A stretch of DNA of 64,000 nt, from NCBI GenBank assembly GCA_021323535.1, contig JAJONO010000001.1:79535-143534 (forward strand), in the 5' to 3' direction. This document shows, one piece after another, positions 1 through 9,120 of this stretch. Source of the stretch: Bacteroidota bacterium. GTDB lineage: Bacteria > Bacteroidota > Bacteroidia > B-17B0 > Aurantibacillaceae. The position numbers and the translations under genes were made by a program. The number at the start of each line of letters is the position of its first letter. Position 1 is the first letter of the stretch. Below the pieces are notes generated by a model that searched no databases, was not told the origin of the DNA, and saw only the letters and a program-made list of their open reading frames with translations.

Positions 1-578
1 TCAACGAGTAACACTTCAAGGGCAAAAAGTATACCGGCAATAGGCGCATTAAAAGCTCCGGCGATACCACCCGCGGCTCCGGCGGCAAGAAGCAGGGTTC
101 TTTCCCTGTATGTTAACTTATAACGTTTCGCGTAATTGGATCCTATCGCAGAACCCGTACTAACGATAGGCGACTCTAAGCCTGAGGAACCTCCGAAGCC
201 AACCGTAATTCCACTCGTAAAAATATGCGAATACATCTGACTGAACGGAAGAAAACTTCCTTTTTTAGCAATGGCGAACAGGATACTGTCTGCACCCTTA
301 TTTAAATTTCCTTTGAAAAAACGTTGTGTAATAAAAACAGTAAGCGCGATCCCGAGTAACGGCAGTAAAAGATAAAGATATTTTATGTCAAAGCGAAGAA
401 GTTGTTCTTCCATCAAGTAATGGCGAATGGAGTGAACAAATAATTTAAGGATCACAGCGGCGAGTCCGGCGCTTACACCAACGAGAATACTCGAAAAGAT
501 AAGGAACTGTTTTTCGTTCAGCTTATCATGAATCCAGTCGATTCCCTTTTCGGCATAATTTAGTTTACGGAGATTCAT
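1..578 (-). CDS. ClC-family chloride channel/antiporter, N-terminal part (runs off window)
   Basis: This ORF is not in the track because it is cut by the window edge. It begins at the ATG at 576-578 and stays open to base 1, giving the first 192 residues or so. The translation shows hydrophobic helices typical of ClC proteins. The motif GLESPIV matches the family GxExP anion-filter and gating loop, with the gating glutamate kept. The segment AGGIAGAFNAPIAGILFALE is the well-known ClC helix after it. The family moves chloride across the inner membrane, either as a channel or in exchange for protons. The gating glutamate leaves both modes possible. The C-terminal half, including any CBS domains, lies outside the window. 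Confidence 0.9.
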   Translation of the reverse strand, partial: MNLRKLNYAEKGIDWIHDKLNEKQFLIFSSILVGVSAGLAAVILKLFVHSIRHYLMEEQLLRFDIKYLYLLLPLLGIALTVFITQRFFKGNLNKGADSILFAIAKKGSFLPFSQMYSHIFTSGITVGFGGSSGLESPIVSTGSAIGSNYAKRYKLTYRERTLLLAAGAAGGIAGAFNAPIAGILFALEVLLV

Positions 579-660
579 TATGAATAATAGTTCAAATTAG
601 ATTAAAGGGGGAATTGTAAAGTTAGCTTATTTGCTGAAATATTAACACCCTTATCTTTAG

Positions 661-701
661 AAAAAAGAAAGCCCCTTCTGATCACTACCAGAAAGGGCTG
701 T
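661..701 (-). terminator. Rho-independent terminator of the 728-1246 gene
   Basis: Read on the minus strand, AGCCCTTTCTG and CAGAAGGGGCT pair as an 11-bp stem with one G-U wobble and an 8-nt loop. A run of mostly T follows (TTTCTTTTTT). It lies 27 bp beyond the stop codon of the minus-strand gene. Confidence 0.8.
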
Positions 702-727
702 TCAGGGGACCTGGACATGAAAAAAAA

Positions 728-1246
728 CTATTTCAGAAACTTTTCGCCAAGATAGAGCTGGCGTTTAATGTTGGATGTATATTCTTCAGAATAGTAAAAA
801 CAACCCATCTGTTGGTTAAAAGAGATAAGGGCAATCGGAAAATCAAGAGCATCCTGGTCGAGATTTTTCGAAAAAGCAGTTTCTATTAATTCCGTGTCGA
901 ACTGAAAACGGAAGAACGCTTTTGCAAATTGCGGAAGAGAAGTATCAATACTGATAATACGGCTCACATATCCTTTTTTTGTAATACGAATACCGTAAAC
1001 CGTATTCTTTTTAAGATTGAATTTAAATTCATTTTTATCTTTTAGGGTCAATGAATCAACGATTTCTCCGTTATAAACCAGTTCTACTTTATATTCCCGG
1101 TCTTCTACGGCTTTTACTTTCAGTAATCTTCCGCTGATCTCGAGGCATAAAGAATCGCTACTTCTTTTTGGATTGTTTGCTTTGGCAGGGTTGCTTAAGA
1201 GGCTTAAACAAAGAACTGCGATAAGGGTTAAAATTTTATTTTTCAT
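728..1246 (-). CDS. Secreted protein of unknown function, 172 aa
   Basis: The protein starts with a clear signal peptide (about residues 1-23, cleavage near AKA-NN). A predicted beta-rich stretch follows (about 35-105, including GRLLKVKA and the ITKKGY turn) that resembles the carboxypeptidase-regulatory-like or prealbumin-type folds common in exported Bacteroidota proteins. The C-terminal 60 residues match nothing I recognise. It has its own terminator and the shared CTTACA-type promoter, so it is a single-gene transcript. Export to the periplasm or envelope is likely. The biochemical role is unknown. Confidence 0.7.
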   Translation of the reverse strand: MKNKILTLIAVLCLSLLSNPAKANNPKRSSDSLCLEISGRLLKVKAVEDREYKVELVYNGEIVDSLTLKDKNEFKFNLKKNTVYGIRITKKGYVSRIISIDTSLPQFAKAFFRFQFDTELIETAFSKNLDQDALDFPIALISFNQQMGCFYYSEEYTSNIKRQLYLGEKFLK

Positions 1247-1265
1247 GGTTGTTTGTTTTATAATG

Positions 1266-1334
1266 TAAAATTAGTTCAGGTTGCTTGCAGTTTATAGTTG
1301 AATTCCCGGTTAACCAAACAGATGTAAGATTTTT
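1266..1334 (-). promoter_or_regulatory. CTTACA-type promoter, site A (for 728-1246)
   Basis: On the minus strand AAAAATCTTACAT (CTTACA complement at 1323-1328) lies exactly 55 bp, start to start, upstream of TAATTTTA (1266-1273). The latter is a one-mismatch match to the Bacteroidota -7 box TAnnTTTG. No TTTG -33 box is visible at the usual distance. The start codon is 20 bp downstream. Confidence 0.55.
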
Positions 1335-1366
1335 CGTGAATCCGTTATTTAATAGTTATTGTTATT

Positions 1367-2068
1367 TTAAAGAGGACAAATATGAATACCGGTTCCAAGT
1401 ACCAATGATGGGGAAACACGCTCGTGATACATACCGTTTATGTAGTTAACATGATAGTAAGCCGCGCCAGCTACATAGCTTTTCCAACTGATACGTTTTG
1501 TTAATTTCACGTATAACTCAAACCCAACTCCGATTTCAATAGTAGAAAGACGCACTTTGTTCCAATCACGTGCAGACTGATTTTCTTTCATTTCCACCAT
1601 ACTGTGTTCCACCTGTTCTTCGGTTTTTTGCGCCGCATAACTTAACGATGTTTCGTGCACGTATTGAGTAAAACCAAAACAGTTGAGCTGAAGAAGTTGT
1701 CTGTCGGGTGTTTTTGCATAATCTCCTGCAATGTTTCCTAACTCTTCTTCTTCCTCATCATAATCGATCTTATGTTTTTTTGTTCCTGAGAGATTATAAG
1801 AGTAAGATAGTTTACCTCCGCTTAGTTCCATTGAACGTTTTTGAAAGATGGGGCCGCCGCTGAAAGATTTTCTTCCTTTAGTGACATTGAGGTACGGTGA
1901 ATAAAATGCTCCGTGCCAGTTACCCGAAGAAAAGGTTTCTAAACCTCCTCCAAAATAAACAGGAGTTTTTCTCTTGTATGTTTGTGAGTAAGCCTGTCCA
2001 AGGGCTAACATCATCAGTAGTATTACAGCTACTGTTCTGATTGTGATTGTTTGTTTGTTTGTTTTCAT
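1367..2068 (-). CDS. Probable outer-membrane protein, 233 aa, function unknown
   Basis: A signal peptide (about residues 1-29, ending AYSQ) is followed by alternating polar and aromatic segments such as PVYFGGGLETF and ISWKSYVAGAAYYHVNYI. The C-terminus is beta-rich (SPSLVLGTGIHICPL). This pattern fits a small outer-membrane beta-barrel. An acidic insert (EEEEE, near residue 105) sits in what would be a loop. It is transcribed alone from a CTTACA-type promoter 63 bp or more upstream. I do not recognise the family, and the barrel assignment is inferred from composition only. Confidence 0.65.
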   Translation of the reverse strand: MKTNKQTITIRTVAVILLMMLALGQAYSQTYKRKTPVYFGGGLETFSSGNWHGAFYSPYLNVTKGRKSFSGGPIFQKRSMELSGGKLSYSYNLSGTKKHKIDYDEEEEELGNIAGDYAKTPDRQLLQLNCFGFTQYVHETSLSYAAQKTEEQVEHSMVEMKENQSARDWNKVRLSTIEIGVGFELYVKLTKRISWKSYVAGAAYYHVNYINGMYHERVSPSLVLGTGIHICPL

Positions 2069-2130
2069 GTCCTTTGTTTTTTTATTTTATATTTTTTTTC
2101 GTGTTTTATTATTTGGTCCGTTTATGACAT

Positions 2131-2200
2131 CAAAGTAACAGCAACTAAAAGCGGATATCATCTTGAATGAAGGCGTGTTATTTCATATGTAAGTTTTTTA
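2131..2200 (-). promoter_or_regulatory. CTTACA-type promoter, site B (for 1367-2068)
   Basis: On the minus strand AAAAAACTTACAT (CTTACA complement at 2188-2193) lies exactly 55 bp upstream of TTACTTTG (2131-2138), a one-mismatch -7 box. The 5' leader is longer than at the sister sites: the -7 box is 63 bp from the ATG. Confidence 0.55.
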
Positions 2201-2261
2201 TGAAAATGGTAAAATATTGATTCTGCCCCCTGGGAGCTATTGAGGCGCCAGAAGCCAGGTT

Positions 2262-2535
2262 TGACGCGGATTGTTCGAATTACGCTGATCTATTCAGAAA
2301 AGAAGTTCCGAATGCTATTTAGTAAAATGATCAGCATCAATTCGTGAATTTAGGGTCTTATTACTTTAAAACTGAACAAGAGTTTAACGCTAATGGGCGT
2401 GAATTTCGCCAATCTATTCCCGAAAGAAGTTCCGAATGCTGTTAATACACGATTAGGGTCAATTCGTGAAATCAGCGTCTTATTTACTTTAAGGTTTTAC
2501 ACGAATTGCGCGGATTACGCTAATCAATTCCTGAT
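2262..2535. repeat. Degenerate direct repeat in a gene-free stretch
   Basis: The 2069-2664 interval has no convincing gene. From 2262 to about 2367 and again from about 2400 to 2492 the same series of words recurs: an ATTACGCTGATC or TTTCGCCAATC block, CTATTC, GAAGTTCCGAATGCT, GGGTCAATTCGTGAA or ATCAATTCGTGAA, then GTCTTATTACTTTAA. A third partial copy (GCGGATTACGCTAATCAATTC) ends near 2530. The spacing is about 135 bp. It looks like a non-coding intergenic repeat family rather than decayed coding sequence. Confidence 0.6.
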
Positions 2536-2561
2536 AAAGGATAACAACTAAAAAGGTTTTA

Positions 2562-2592
2562 ATAAAAAAAACGCGATCATGTGAATCGCGCT
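2562..2592 (-). terminator. Terminator of the 2665-2949 gene
   Basis: CGCGAT and ATCGCG form a perfect 6-bp stem with a 7-nt loop. On the minus strand eight T follow directly. It sits about 75 bp past the stop of the minus-strand gene. Confidence 0.75.
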
Positions 2593-2664
2593 TTTGTGTG
2601 TGTTCCTGAAGAATGGGGTTTCCAGGAATTTTGCAGCTTTATGGGCCGCTTTGTGGGGAACCGT

Positions 2665-2949
2665 TTAGTACGAAAACTTTGATGCAAGTACTTCCTTTAC
2701 TTCAAGGTAACTATCTATTTTATATCCTCTTCTGAAAGGAAGAATTTCAATTGTTTTATTATCACGAAGTGTTTCTTCTACAAAGAAGCCGTTCACATAG
2801 TATAAACGGGTTAACTGATCATTCTCTCTCTCTTCATCAATTACAATCCCTTTTTCTCTCAACAACTGAACCTGTTCTGCTTCATTCATTTTTGAAAATT
2901 CTAAAAAAGAACTCAGGTTTAATTCAGGTAATATTTGTCTCATTTTCAT
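2665..2949 (-). CDS. Small cytoplasmic protein of unknown function, 94 aa
   Basis: A soluble, charged protein with no signal peptide or membrane segment. The first half is helical and acidic (SSFLEFSKMNEAEQVQLL) and the second half seems to form a short beta meander ending in a helix (SYLEVKEVLASKFSY). It lies downstream of the large PAS kinase gene but has its own CTTACA-type promoter and its own terminator, so it is a separate unit. No family recognised. Confidence 0.65.
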   Translation of the reverse strand: MKMRQILPELNLSSFLEFSKMNEAEQVQLLREKGIVIDEERENDQLTRLYYVNGFFVEETLRDNKTIEILPFRRGYKIDSYLEVKEVLASKFSY

Positions 2950-2966
2950 CTTCTGTGTTTATGGTA

Positions 2967-3035
2967 CAAATTTCTTCACTTTAAGAGACCATTTCAATCT
3001 GTAAGTCTTAAACCATTTACATGTGTAAGTTTTTG
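2967..3035 (-). promoter_or_regulatory. CTTACA-type promoter, site C (for 2665-2949)
   Basis: On the minus strand AAAAACTTACACATG (CTTACA complement at 3024-3029) lies exactly 55 bp upstream of GAAATTTG (2967-2974), a one-mismatch TAnnTTTG. A second CTTACA follows 25 bp inside the spacer (complement at 2999-3004). Confidence 0.55.
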
Positions 3036-3047
3036 TGTGTTTTTGTA

Positions 3048-5912
3048 TCATACCTCAAACTCCAGTAAGAATTCGGTCCCTTTGTTTACTTCGCTCTTTA
3101 CATCAATTTTTCCACCCAGTATTTCCACCTGTGTTTTCACCATGTAAAGTCCCATTCCTTTGCCTTCAATATGGTTATGGAACTTTTTATACAGGCCAAA
3201 AATCTTATTTCCGTTCGCTTCCATATCAATACCCAGACCATTATCTCTGAACGATAATTGTATCTTATTGTTAGTACGTGTGCTATTTATTTCAATCACC
3301 GGTTTCTGGTTGGGGTTACGGTATTTAATACTATTGGAAATAAGATTATAGAAAATACTATTAAGGTAACTCTTAATAGCGAAGAGTTCGTTGGCGTGCA
3401 TAAAATTAGTCTTAATAGTTATTTGTTCTTTTTCAATTATTGTATTAATACTTGTTTTTATGTCGCGTATTAGACCTGAAAAGCTTACTGCTTCTTTTTT
3501 CTCGTTGATCTCTCTTCTTACCTGCAGGATATAATTGAGGTCGATGATCACGTCGTCGAGTTTTTTTACAGAAAGTGCGAGTCCTTCCATACATTTTTTA
3601 AAATCATTTCCATTCATACTTGGAGAATTAAGAATGATATTCGATAAGCCAGTTATATTGGCAACCGGCGAACGGAGATTATGAGAAATGATGTATGCGA
3701 ACTGTTCGAGTGTTTTGTTCCTTTGAATCAGATCAGATGTGATCTTTTCTTTTTCAAGTTCTTCATATTTACGACTGGTAATATCTTCGGCCGCGATGAT
3801 GAGCCCTAGGATATTCTTAAGTTCATCATAAACTGGAAATGCATTAATACTGTACCAGTTCACAGTTCCGTCTTTCTGCGTAAAATCCTGTTCGTAGGTT
3901 ATTTTACTACCTCGTAATACAAGCTCATAACGGTTCCTTGATACGGCGTTCCTGTCTTTCGGAAGAAGCGAAATAAAATTACTTCCCTCTGCTAATTCTT
4001 TATGGAGCTCTTTTCTGAAAGTAATAGCGGCTTTTTGATTGTGAGATACCACTCTGAATTTTTTATCAAGAAGCACGTAAGAAATATCGGCGTTATCAAA
4101 AATGGTACGCAGGTTGGCTTCTGATTTACGAAGCATGTTCTCGGAGATTTTTCTTTCGGTAATATTTGTGGCGGCAACGCTCACTCCCATTATTCTTCCC
4201 TCAATATTCATAATAGGGTTTATTCTCACATGCAGCCATTTTGCCAGTCCGAATTCGTTATCGTATCTTATTTCGTAGTTCAGTGTTTTAGCTTCTGTAA
4301 GTACTTTACGAATGGCCTGTTTTACTTCTGTTTTACGGTGATTCGCCAACAGATCCACATAATTTTTTCCTTCCGCGATCGGTTCTTTAAGATCGCTTTG
4401 GGCAAGCATGACCGCGCTGCTGTTGAATGAAAGTATTTTAGCATTTTCATCGAGCAACACATAGGCAGTATCTGTATTTTCGAGAATATTCCTGAGATTG
4501 GCTTCGGATTTCTGATAGATCTCTTCGGCCTTTTTACGGTTGGTTATATCACTCATAGCCCCTACCATACGTATCGGAACCCTGTTTTCATTATAAACAA
4601 TGTAACCACGATCATACACATGCGCAATGTTGCCATCGGCCTTTATATACCTGTATTCTTCTTGCCAGAAACCTGCCTCAGGTTCGTTTATTTGTTTAAT
4701 AACCCCTTCCGTAACCCGTTTTACATCTTCGGGATGAATACGGCTGATCCAGGAATTAATATTAACTTCTTCTTCGGAGGTTTTATAGCCGAATAAAGTT
4801 TCATACCCTTCGCTCCAGTACAATTCGCTGTTAACAAGGTTCCAGTCCCAAACAGCATCATGTGTTGCGCGCATAGCCAGCTCATAGCGTTCGTTACTTA
4901 ATTTCAATTTCTTCTCCGCTACAAGACGTTCGGTAACATCATTGGCCAGTATTAAATGCGCGGGCATTCCTTCAAAATCAATATGGTCAAGGCTTATTTC
5001 CACATTAATAACAGTTCCGTCTTTTTTAACGTGTTCCCAGATGCCCCTGTTGCTTTGTGTTTCTGTTTTACTTCTGCTGTAATCCAGGAAACGTTGCCTT
5101 TCCGCATCCGGTCTTATATCCAGAGCCGACATGGAAAGAAATTCAGCGCGGGAATAACCATAATGACTTATCGCCGCAGTGTTTACATCAAGAAACTTAT
5201 AAGTATCTGCATCAATGAGCCACATTGGCATTGGATTACTCTGAAAAAGACTGCGGTACTTTTTTTCGTTAGAAACCAGTAATGTTTCATTTTGTTTTAT
5301 TTTTTGTTCCGTAATTATTCTCTCTGTAATATCATTTGTAATGCCGTCTATCCTTTCCAGTTTTCCATTTGCATTAACAGTAGGTATGATCTTATTTTCG
5401 ATCCATCTTATTCCATTATCCTTATGAATGATCCTGTAACGATTCAACACACGTTTTCCCAGTCGCAGGGATTCAAGCTGCAATTCCGCTATTACCTGGT
5501 CCTCGGGATGAATTACTTTTTTCCACAGACTTTTATCCGCAAAGAATTCAAAGGGTTCGTAGCCATATATTTTTTTACATCCGGCAGACATCTGGATCAG
5601 GTTGGAGCTAACCATATCCACTGAAAAAAGATGTTCATCCAGGTTCTCAAAAAGAATATTGAGTTCTTTATTAACAGCTTTGATCTTTTTTTCTGTTTTC
5701 TCACGTTCAAGAATATCTTTCTTTAACTGTTGGTTAAGCTCTATGAGTTCTTTTGAACTAAGATCGATCGATCTTTCAAGAAGTTTGTTCTCCCTTTCGT
5801 GATGATCGTAAGACTCGCTGATAACATTTAAGAGCGCTTTAAAATCAGGGGGAATATTGGCAGGGTCCTTAATGTGCTTTTGAATCTGCCGTTGAAGCAA
5901 TTTATTGATCAT
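3048..5912 (-). CDS. Five-PAS sensor histidine kinase
   Basis: A cytoplasmic kinase of about 954 residues without membrane segments or a receiver domain. An N-terminal coiled coil leads into five PAS/PAC units (about 85-205, 215-340, 340-470, 470-600, 600-720), most ending in a DIT-type linker. A HisKA domain follows with phospho-acceptor His in ISHNLRSPV, then an HATPase with DNGLGIDM and GKGMGLYMV. I chose the ATG at 5912, two bases after the FIST gene stop. The track start at 5966 overlaps that gene. The pair therefore forms an operon, and the FIST protein probably supplies a ligand signal to this kinase. The C-terminal 260 residues closely match those of the kinase at 7195-9120, so the two are paralogues. 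Confidence 0.9.
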   Translation of the reverse strand: MINKLLQRQIQKHIKDPANIPPDFKALLNVISESYDHHERENKLLERSIDLSSKELIELNQQLKKDILEREKTEKKIKAVNKELNILFENLDEHLFSVDMVSSNLIQMSAGCKKIYGYEPFEFFADKSLWKKVIHPEDQVIAELQLESLRLGKRVLNRYRIIHKDNGIRWIENKIIPTVNANGKLERIDGITNDITERIITEQKIKQNETLLVSNEKKYRSLFQSNPMPMWLIDADTYKFLDVNTAAISHYGYSRAEFLSMSALDIRPDAERQRFLDYSRSKTETQSNRGIWEHVKKDGTVINVEISLDHIDFEGMPAHLILANDVTERLVAEKKLKLSNERYELAMRATHDAVWDWNLVNSELYWSEGYETLFGYKTSEEEVNINSWISRIHPEDVKRVTEGVIKQINEPEAGFWQEEYRYIKADGNIAHVYDRGYIVYNENRVPIRMVGAMSDITNRKKAEEIYQKSEANLRNILENTDTAYVLLDENAKILSFNSSAVMLAQSDLKEPIAEGKNYVDLLANHRKTEVKQAIRKVLTEAKTLNYEIRYDNEFGLAKWLHVRINPIMNIEGRIMGVSVAATNITERKISENMLRKSEANLRTIFDNADISYVLLDKKFRVVSHNQKAAITFRKELHKELAEGSNFISLLPKDRNAVSRNRYELVLRGSKITYEQDFTQKDGTVNWYSINAFPVYDELKNILGLIIAAEDITSRKYEELEKEKITSDLIQRNKTLEQFAYIISHNLRSPVANITGLSNIILNSPSMNGNDFKKCMEGLALSVKKLDDVIIDLNYILQVRREINEKKEAVSFSGLIRDIKTSINTIIEKEQITIKTNFMHANELFAIKSYLNSIFYNLISNSIKYRNPNQKPVIEINSTRTNNKIQLSFRDNGLGIDMEANGNKIFGLYKKFHNHIEGKGMGLYMVKTQVEILGGKIDVKSEVNKGTEFLLEFEV

Positions 5913-5914
5913 AA

Positions 5915-7051
5915 CTATAATTCTGAAAATGTGGTAATGGTCATTGTCTGATTGTGAAGCTCGCATTTTGCAAAATTGAGCGTTGGGGCAATTTCACCAT
6001 ACGAGTAAAAACCGGTGATCGCTGTATTATTTCCATACGCCATTCTTATCGCTTCTACTTCTTCTTCCACGCGCTGGTTGAGTACCAGCTTTCTACCAAC
6101 ACAACTTATAAGCACAGCCAGTTCGGGTTTTTGCGACGACAGGAACAGGGAATTCTGCGCGGCGGTAAAGGCGCCTTCTATCAGTTTATCTGCGCTTGCC
6201 TGCATAAACCGGGTACTTACGCCCTGCGGCATATTTCCTGCAAAGGTGAGGCTCTTTTCGCTCTCATTTATTCCAAGAAGAGTTCTTACCGCAGTACTTC
6301 CCCATGTATTAAGTTTTATACTCATAGGGAACAATAGTCCTGAACCAGGTAATTCATTGGCATAATCGCCGAGATACATTTTATAAACATCGAGAGCTGG
6401 TTTATTGTCAAGTTCGTAAAGAACGTTTCCTTTTGAACGAGTAATTATGCGCTCAGGGCCAAAGGGTGTCCAGCCTCCCATGCTTCCATATGAAATATTG
6501 ATATCTCCGTAAAAACCGGTCACAACAATTTTTCCTTCAGAAGGAAGATCATTTAAACCAACCAGTGTTTTGTGAAAACGCGATCCGTCGCCGGCCATTC
6601 CGCCTGTAATCACCACCCCTTCCGGAAAATGCTCGCGGAGACCCTGAACCAGTTCGCTACCATTTACTTTCTGTCCGTCGGAAAGCACGAACACATATTT
6701 TAATCCTTTTGGATCGAAAGAAGATGCAAGTAATTTTCCCGCTGAAAAACTATTTTCAAGTTGATCTATATCTGCATGGGCCGTTTTTATTTTTGTTTTA
6801 TCGAAACGAATGGCTGTAAGTGAAATACTGTCGTCGTTCACTTCGGTGCCAATAATTTCGCCCGATGTTGAACTGGCTATAATCTGCGCGTTCGGAAAAT
6901 CACTTCTGATTTGTTCATGTAAACCTATTTCCCCTAGCATGGATGTTGAACCAAAAACAAGAACCAGTTCAAATTCCGAAGGGTGGAGACTGCTGCTTTT
7001 TAAAATTTCCCATCCTTTAGGACCGGAATATTTTTTTTGTAGAATGTTCAT
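5915..7051 (-). CDS. FIST-domain sensor protein
   Basis: 378 residues matching the FIST N and FIST C architecture. The N-terminal half (about 20-205) includes VFGSTSMLGEIG, SSTSGEI and GGMAGDG. The C-terminal half (about 210-370) includes ALDVYKMYLGDYA, AVLISCVGR and GFYSYGEIAP. FIST domains are ligand-binding modules of signal transduction, proposed to bind small molecules such as amino acids. The GFYSYGEIAP segment is the hallmark C-terminal motif. There is no signal peptide, so it acts in the cytoplasm. It is the first gene of an operon with the five-PAS kinase (2-bp gap) and is read from the CTTACA-type promoter D. Confidence 0.88.
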   Translation of the reverse strand: MNILQKKYSGPKGWEILKSSSLHPSEFELVLVFGSTSMLGEIGLHEQIRSDFPNAQIIASSTSGEIIGTEVNDDSISLTAIRFDKTKIKTAHADIDQLENSFSAGKLLASSFDPKGLKYVFVLSDGQKVNGSELVQGLREHFPEGVVITGGMAGDGSRFHKTLVGLNDLPSEGKIVVTGFYGDINISYGSMGGWTPFGPERIITRSKGNVLYELDNKPALDVYKMYLGDYANELPGSGLLFPMSIKLNTWGSTAVRTLLGINESEKSLTFAGNMPQGVSTRFMQASADKLIEGAFTAAQNSLFLSSQKPELAVLISCVGRKLVLNQRVEEEVEAIRMAYGNNTAITGFYSYGEIAPTLNFAKCELHNQTMTITTFSEL

Positions 7052-7078
7052 GTTGTTTAAATAAATTATTACTTAGTG

Positions 7079-7147
7079 TAAAATTATCTAAACGTAGGGC
7101 GGATTTAAATCATACTATGACCTAAACCTTTAGCATGTAAGATTTTG
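7079..7147 (-). promoter_or_regulatory. CTTACA-type promoter, site D (for the FIST/kinase operon)
   Basis: On the minus strand AAAATCTTACATG (CTTACA complement at 7136-7141) lies exactly 55 bp upstream of TAATTTTA (7079-7086). The -7 region TAATTTTACA is identical to that of site A. Like site C, it carries GGTTTA about 8-10 bp after the CTTACA box. Confidence 0.55.
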
Positions 7148-7194
7148 GTGAAATTTGTAAAGCTTTTAAAAATACATAGGCCTTAAAATCAGTC

Positions 7195-9120
7195 TTATAA
7201 CGGAAATTCGATAGTGAATTGGGTTCCCTCGTTTACCTTACTTTGTACATTGATGGTGCCTCCCAGTATTTCAACCTGTGTTTTAACCATATATAATCCC
7301 ATGCCTTTGCCTTCGATGTGAGTGTGGAATTTTTTATACAGTCCGAATATCTTGTCTCGGTGTGCTCCCATATCAATACCCAATCCATTGTCTCTGAAAA
7401 TTAAACAGAGTTTATTTCCTTTCAGTTTACTTTCAATTTCAATAATACAGAGTTTGTCGGGATTACGGTATTTTATGCTATTTGATATGAGATTATAGAA
7501 AATACTGTTGAGATAGCTTTTAATGGTAAAAAATTCATTTACCTCCAGAAAACTTGTCTTCATGGTAATATTTTCCTTTTCGATGAGATTACTAATGCTT
7601 GTGCGGATGTCTTTTACCAACGCAGAAAAGCGCACCACTTCTTTTTTCTCGTTGATCTCTCTGCGCATTTGCAGAATGTAGTTAAGATCAATTATAGTAT
7701 CATCCAGTTTTTTCACCGAAAGCACAAGTCCATCCATACACCGGTCAAAATCGGCTTCGCTCATATCAGGCATGGTTTGTATCATGTTACTGAGCCCAAT
7801 GATATTTGCCACAGGCGAACGCAGATTGTGTGAAATAATATAGGCGAACTGTTCCAGGTTCTTATTGTGCTGTATCAGGTCGGTTGTCATTTTTTCGCGC
7901 TCCAGTTCCGTGTTTTTACGTTCGGTTATATCTTCGGTGGAGACAATGATTCCAAGAATATTCTGAGCCTCATCAAATACAGGAAGAATGCACACTTCGT
8001 ACCAGATCAATGAACCATTCACTGCAGGATAACTTTTTTCGAAGCCTTCTTTTACACCTTCTGCCAATACATTATTAACCACATCTGTCATAAAAGCCTG
8101 ATGCTCCACCGGAATATAATCAAGCAGGATTGTACCCTCCTTTAGTTTTTTACCGGTTTGCTCAAGGTAAACGCCAGTAGCGCGATGATTAAATGATACA
8201 ATATTGAGTTCTTTGCTTACAAGAACATATGCCATATCTGTATTATTAAAAACAGTGCTCAGGTTTGCTTCTGAGTCGCGCAGCATTTGTTCGGCAATTT
8301 TACGTTCTGTTATATCGCGGTAATTGATCACAAAACCATTCACACTTTCTTCCTGCAACAGATTGGTAATGGTTCCTTCCACCCAAACGTAGTTTCCATT
8401 CTTGTGTTTTACTCTGAACGATTCCCATAAAGGTGTTTCTGGCTGGCGGTTGGCTTCTTCAAAATTTAATTTCGCTTCTTCAACATCCGAAGGATGAAAA
8501 AAAGAGAATATGCTTCTGTTGATCGTTTCGTCGGGCAAAAATCCTAAAACGCGTGAAGCAGACGGACTCTGATATGTGATCTTTCCATCGGCGTTGATCA
8601 CTACAATAGCTTCTGAAATATTTTCAATGAGCGCCCTGAAGCGTTTCTCCTGATTGATGATCTCATTGTAGAATTTTTCTTTATCCTTTTCAGCGGAAAC
8701 TTTTTCGAGCGCGTTAAGTACTGCACTGGGTAAACGGGATAGCCTGTCCTTTAATATGTAATCATCGATCCCTTCTTTCATCATAGCCACCACAAATTCT
8801 TCCGAAACAGTTGCGGTAACAAGAATAAAAGGAATTCGTTTACCACTTTCCTTAAGGATCATTAAAGCATCGGTAGATGTGAATGACGGAAGTGAATGGT
8901 CACACAGTACAATATCAGGATCGAAATCCCTCAAGGCATTTTCATATTCGGCACGGTTGCTGGCCCATATGCCTTGAAAATTGATCTTTCCTTTTTTAAG
9001 TTCGCGTTTTACAAGTTCCGCATCAGTCTCAAGATCCTCGACATGCAGTATCTTTATAGTTTTATTCATGTTTAAAGGTGTTCCTGTTTTTACGGGAATT
9101 CTTTCAACCACCGAGGTCAT
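7195..9120 (-). CDS. Hybrid REC-PAS-PAS histidine kinase
   Basis: Domains in order: receiver (about 22-140, phospho-Asp74 in VLCDHSLP, conserved Lys in YILKD), PAS (about 160-280, ending YRDITERK), PAS (about 285-400, ending STEDITERK), HisKA (His in ISHNLRSPV) and HATPase (DNGLGIDM, GKGMGLYMV). A receiver at the N-terminus followed by PAS and kinase suggests that the kinase is controlled by an upstream phosphorelay. Its ATG shares an ATGA overlap with the stop of the receiver gene 9117-9533, supporting translational coupling. An internal Met (start at 9069) would leave a tighter receiver N-terminus. Paralogue of the kinase at 3048-5912. Confidence 0.9.
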   Translation of the reverse strand: MTSVVERIPVKTGTPLNMNKTIKILHVEDLETDAELVKRELKKGKINFQGIWASNRAEYENALRDFDPDIVLCDHSLPSFTSTDALMILKESGKRIPFILVTATVSEEFVVAMMKEGIDDYILKDRLSRLPSAVLNALEKVSAEKDKEKFYNEIINQEKRFRALIENISEAIVVINADGKITYQSPSASRVLGFLPDETINRSIFSFFHPSDVEEAKLNFEEANRQPETPLWESFRVKHKNGNYVWVEGTITNLLQEESVNGFVINYRDITERKIAEQMLRDSEANLSTVFNNTDMAYVLVSKELNIVSFNHRATGVYLEQTGKKLKEGTILLDYIPVEHQAFMTDVVNNVLAEGVKEGFEKSYPAVNGSLIWYEVCILPVFDEAQNILGIIVSTEDITERKNTELEREKMTTDLIQHNKNLEQFAYIISHNLRSPVANIIGLSNMIQTMPDMSEADFDRCMDGLVLSVKKLDDTIIDLNYILQMRREINEKKEVVRFSALVKDIRTSISNLIEKENITMKTSFLEVNEFFTIKSYLNSIFYNLISNSIKYRNPDKLCIIEIESKLKGNKLCLIFRDNGLGIDMGAHRDKIFGLYKKFHTHIEGKGMGLYMVKTQVEILGGTINVQSKVNEGTQFTIEFPL

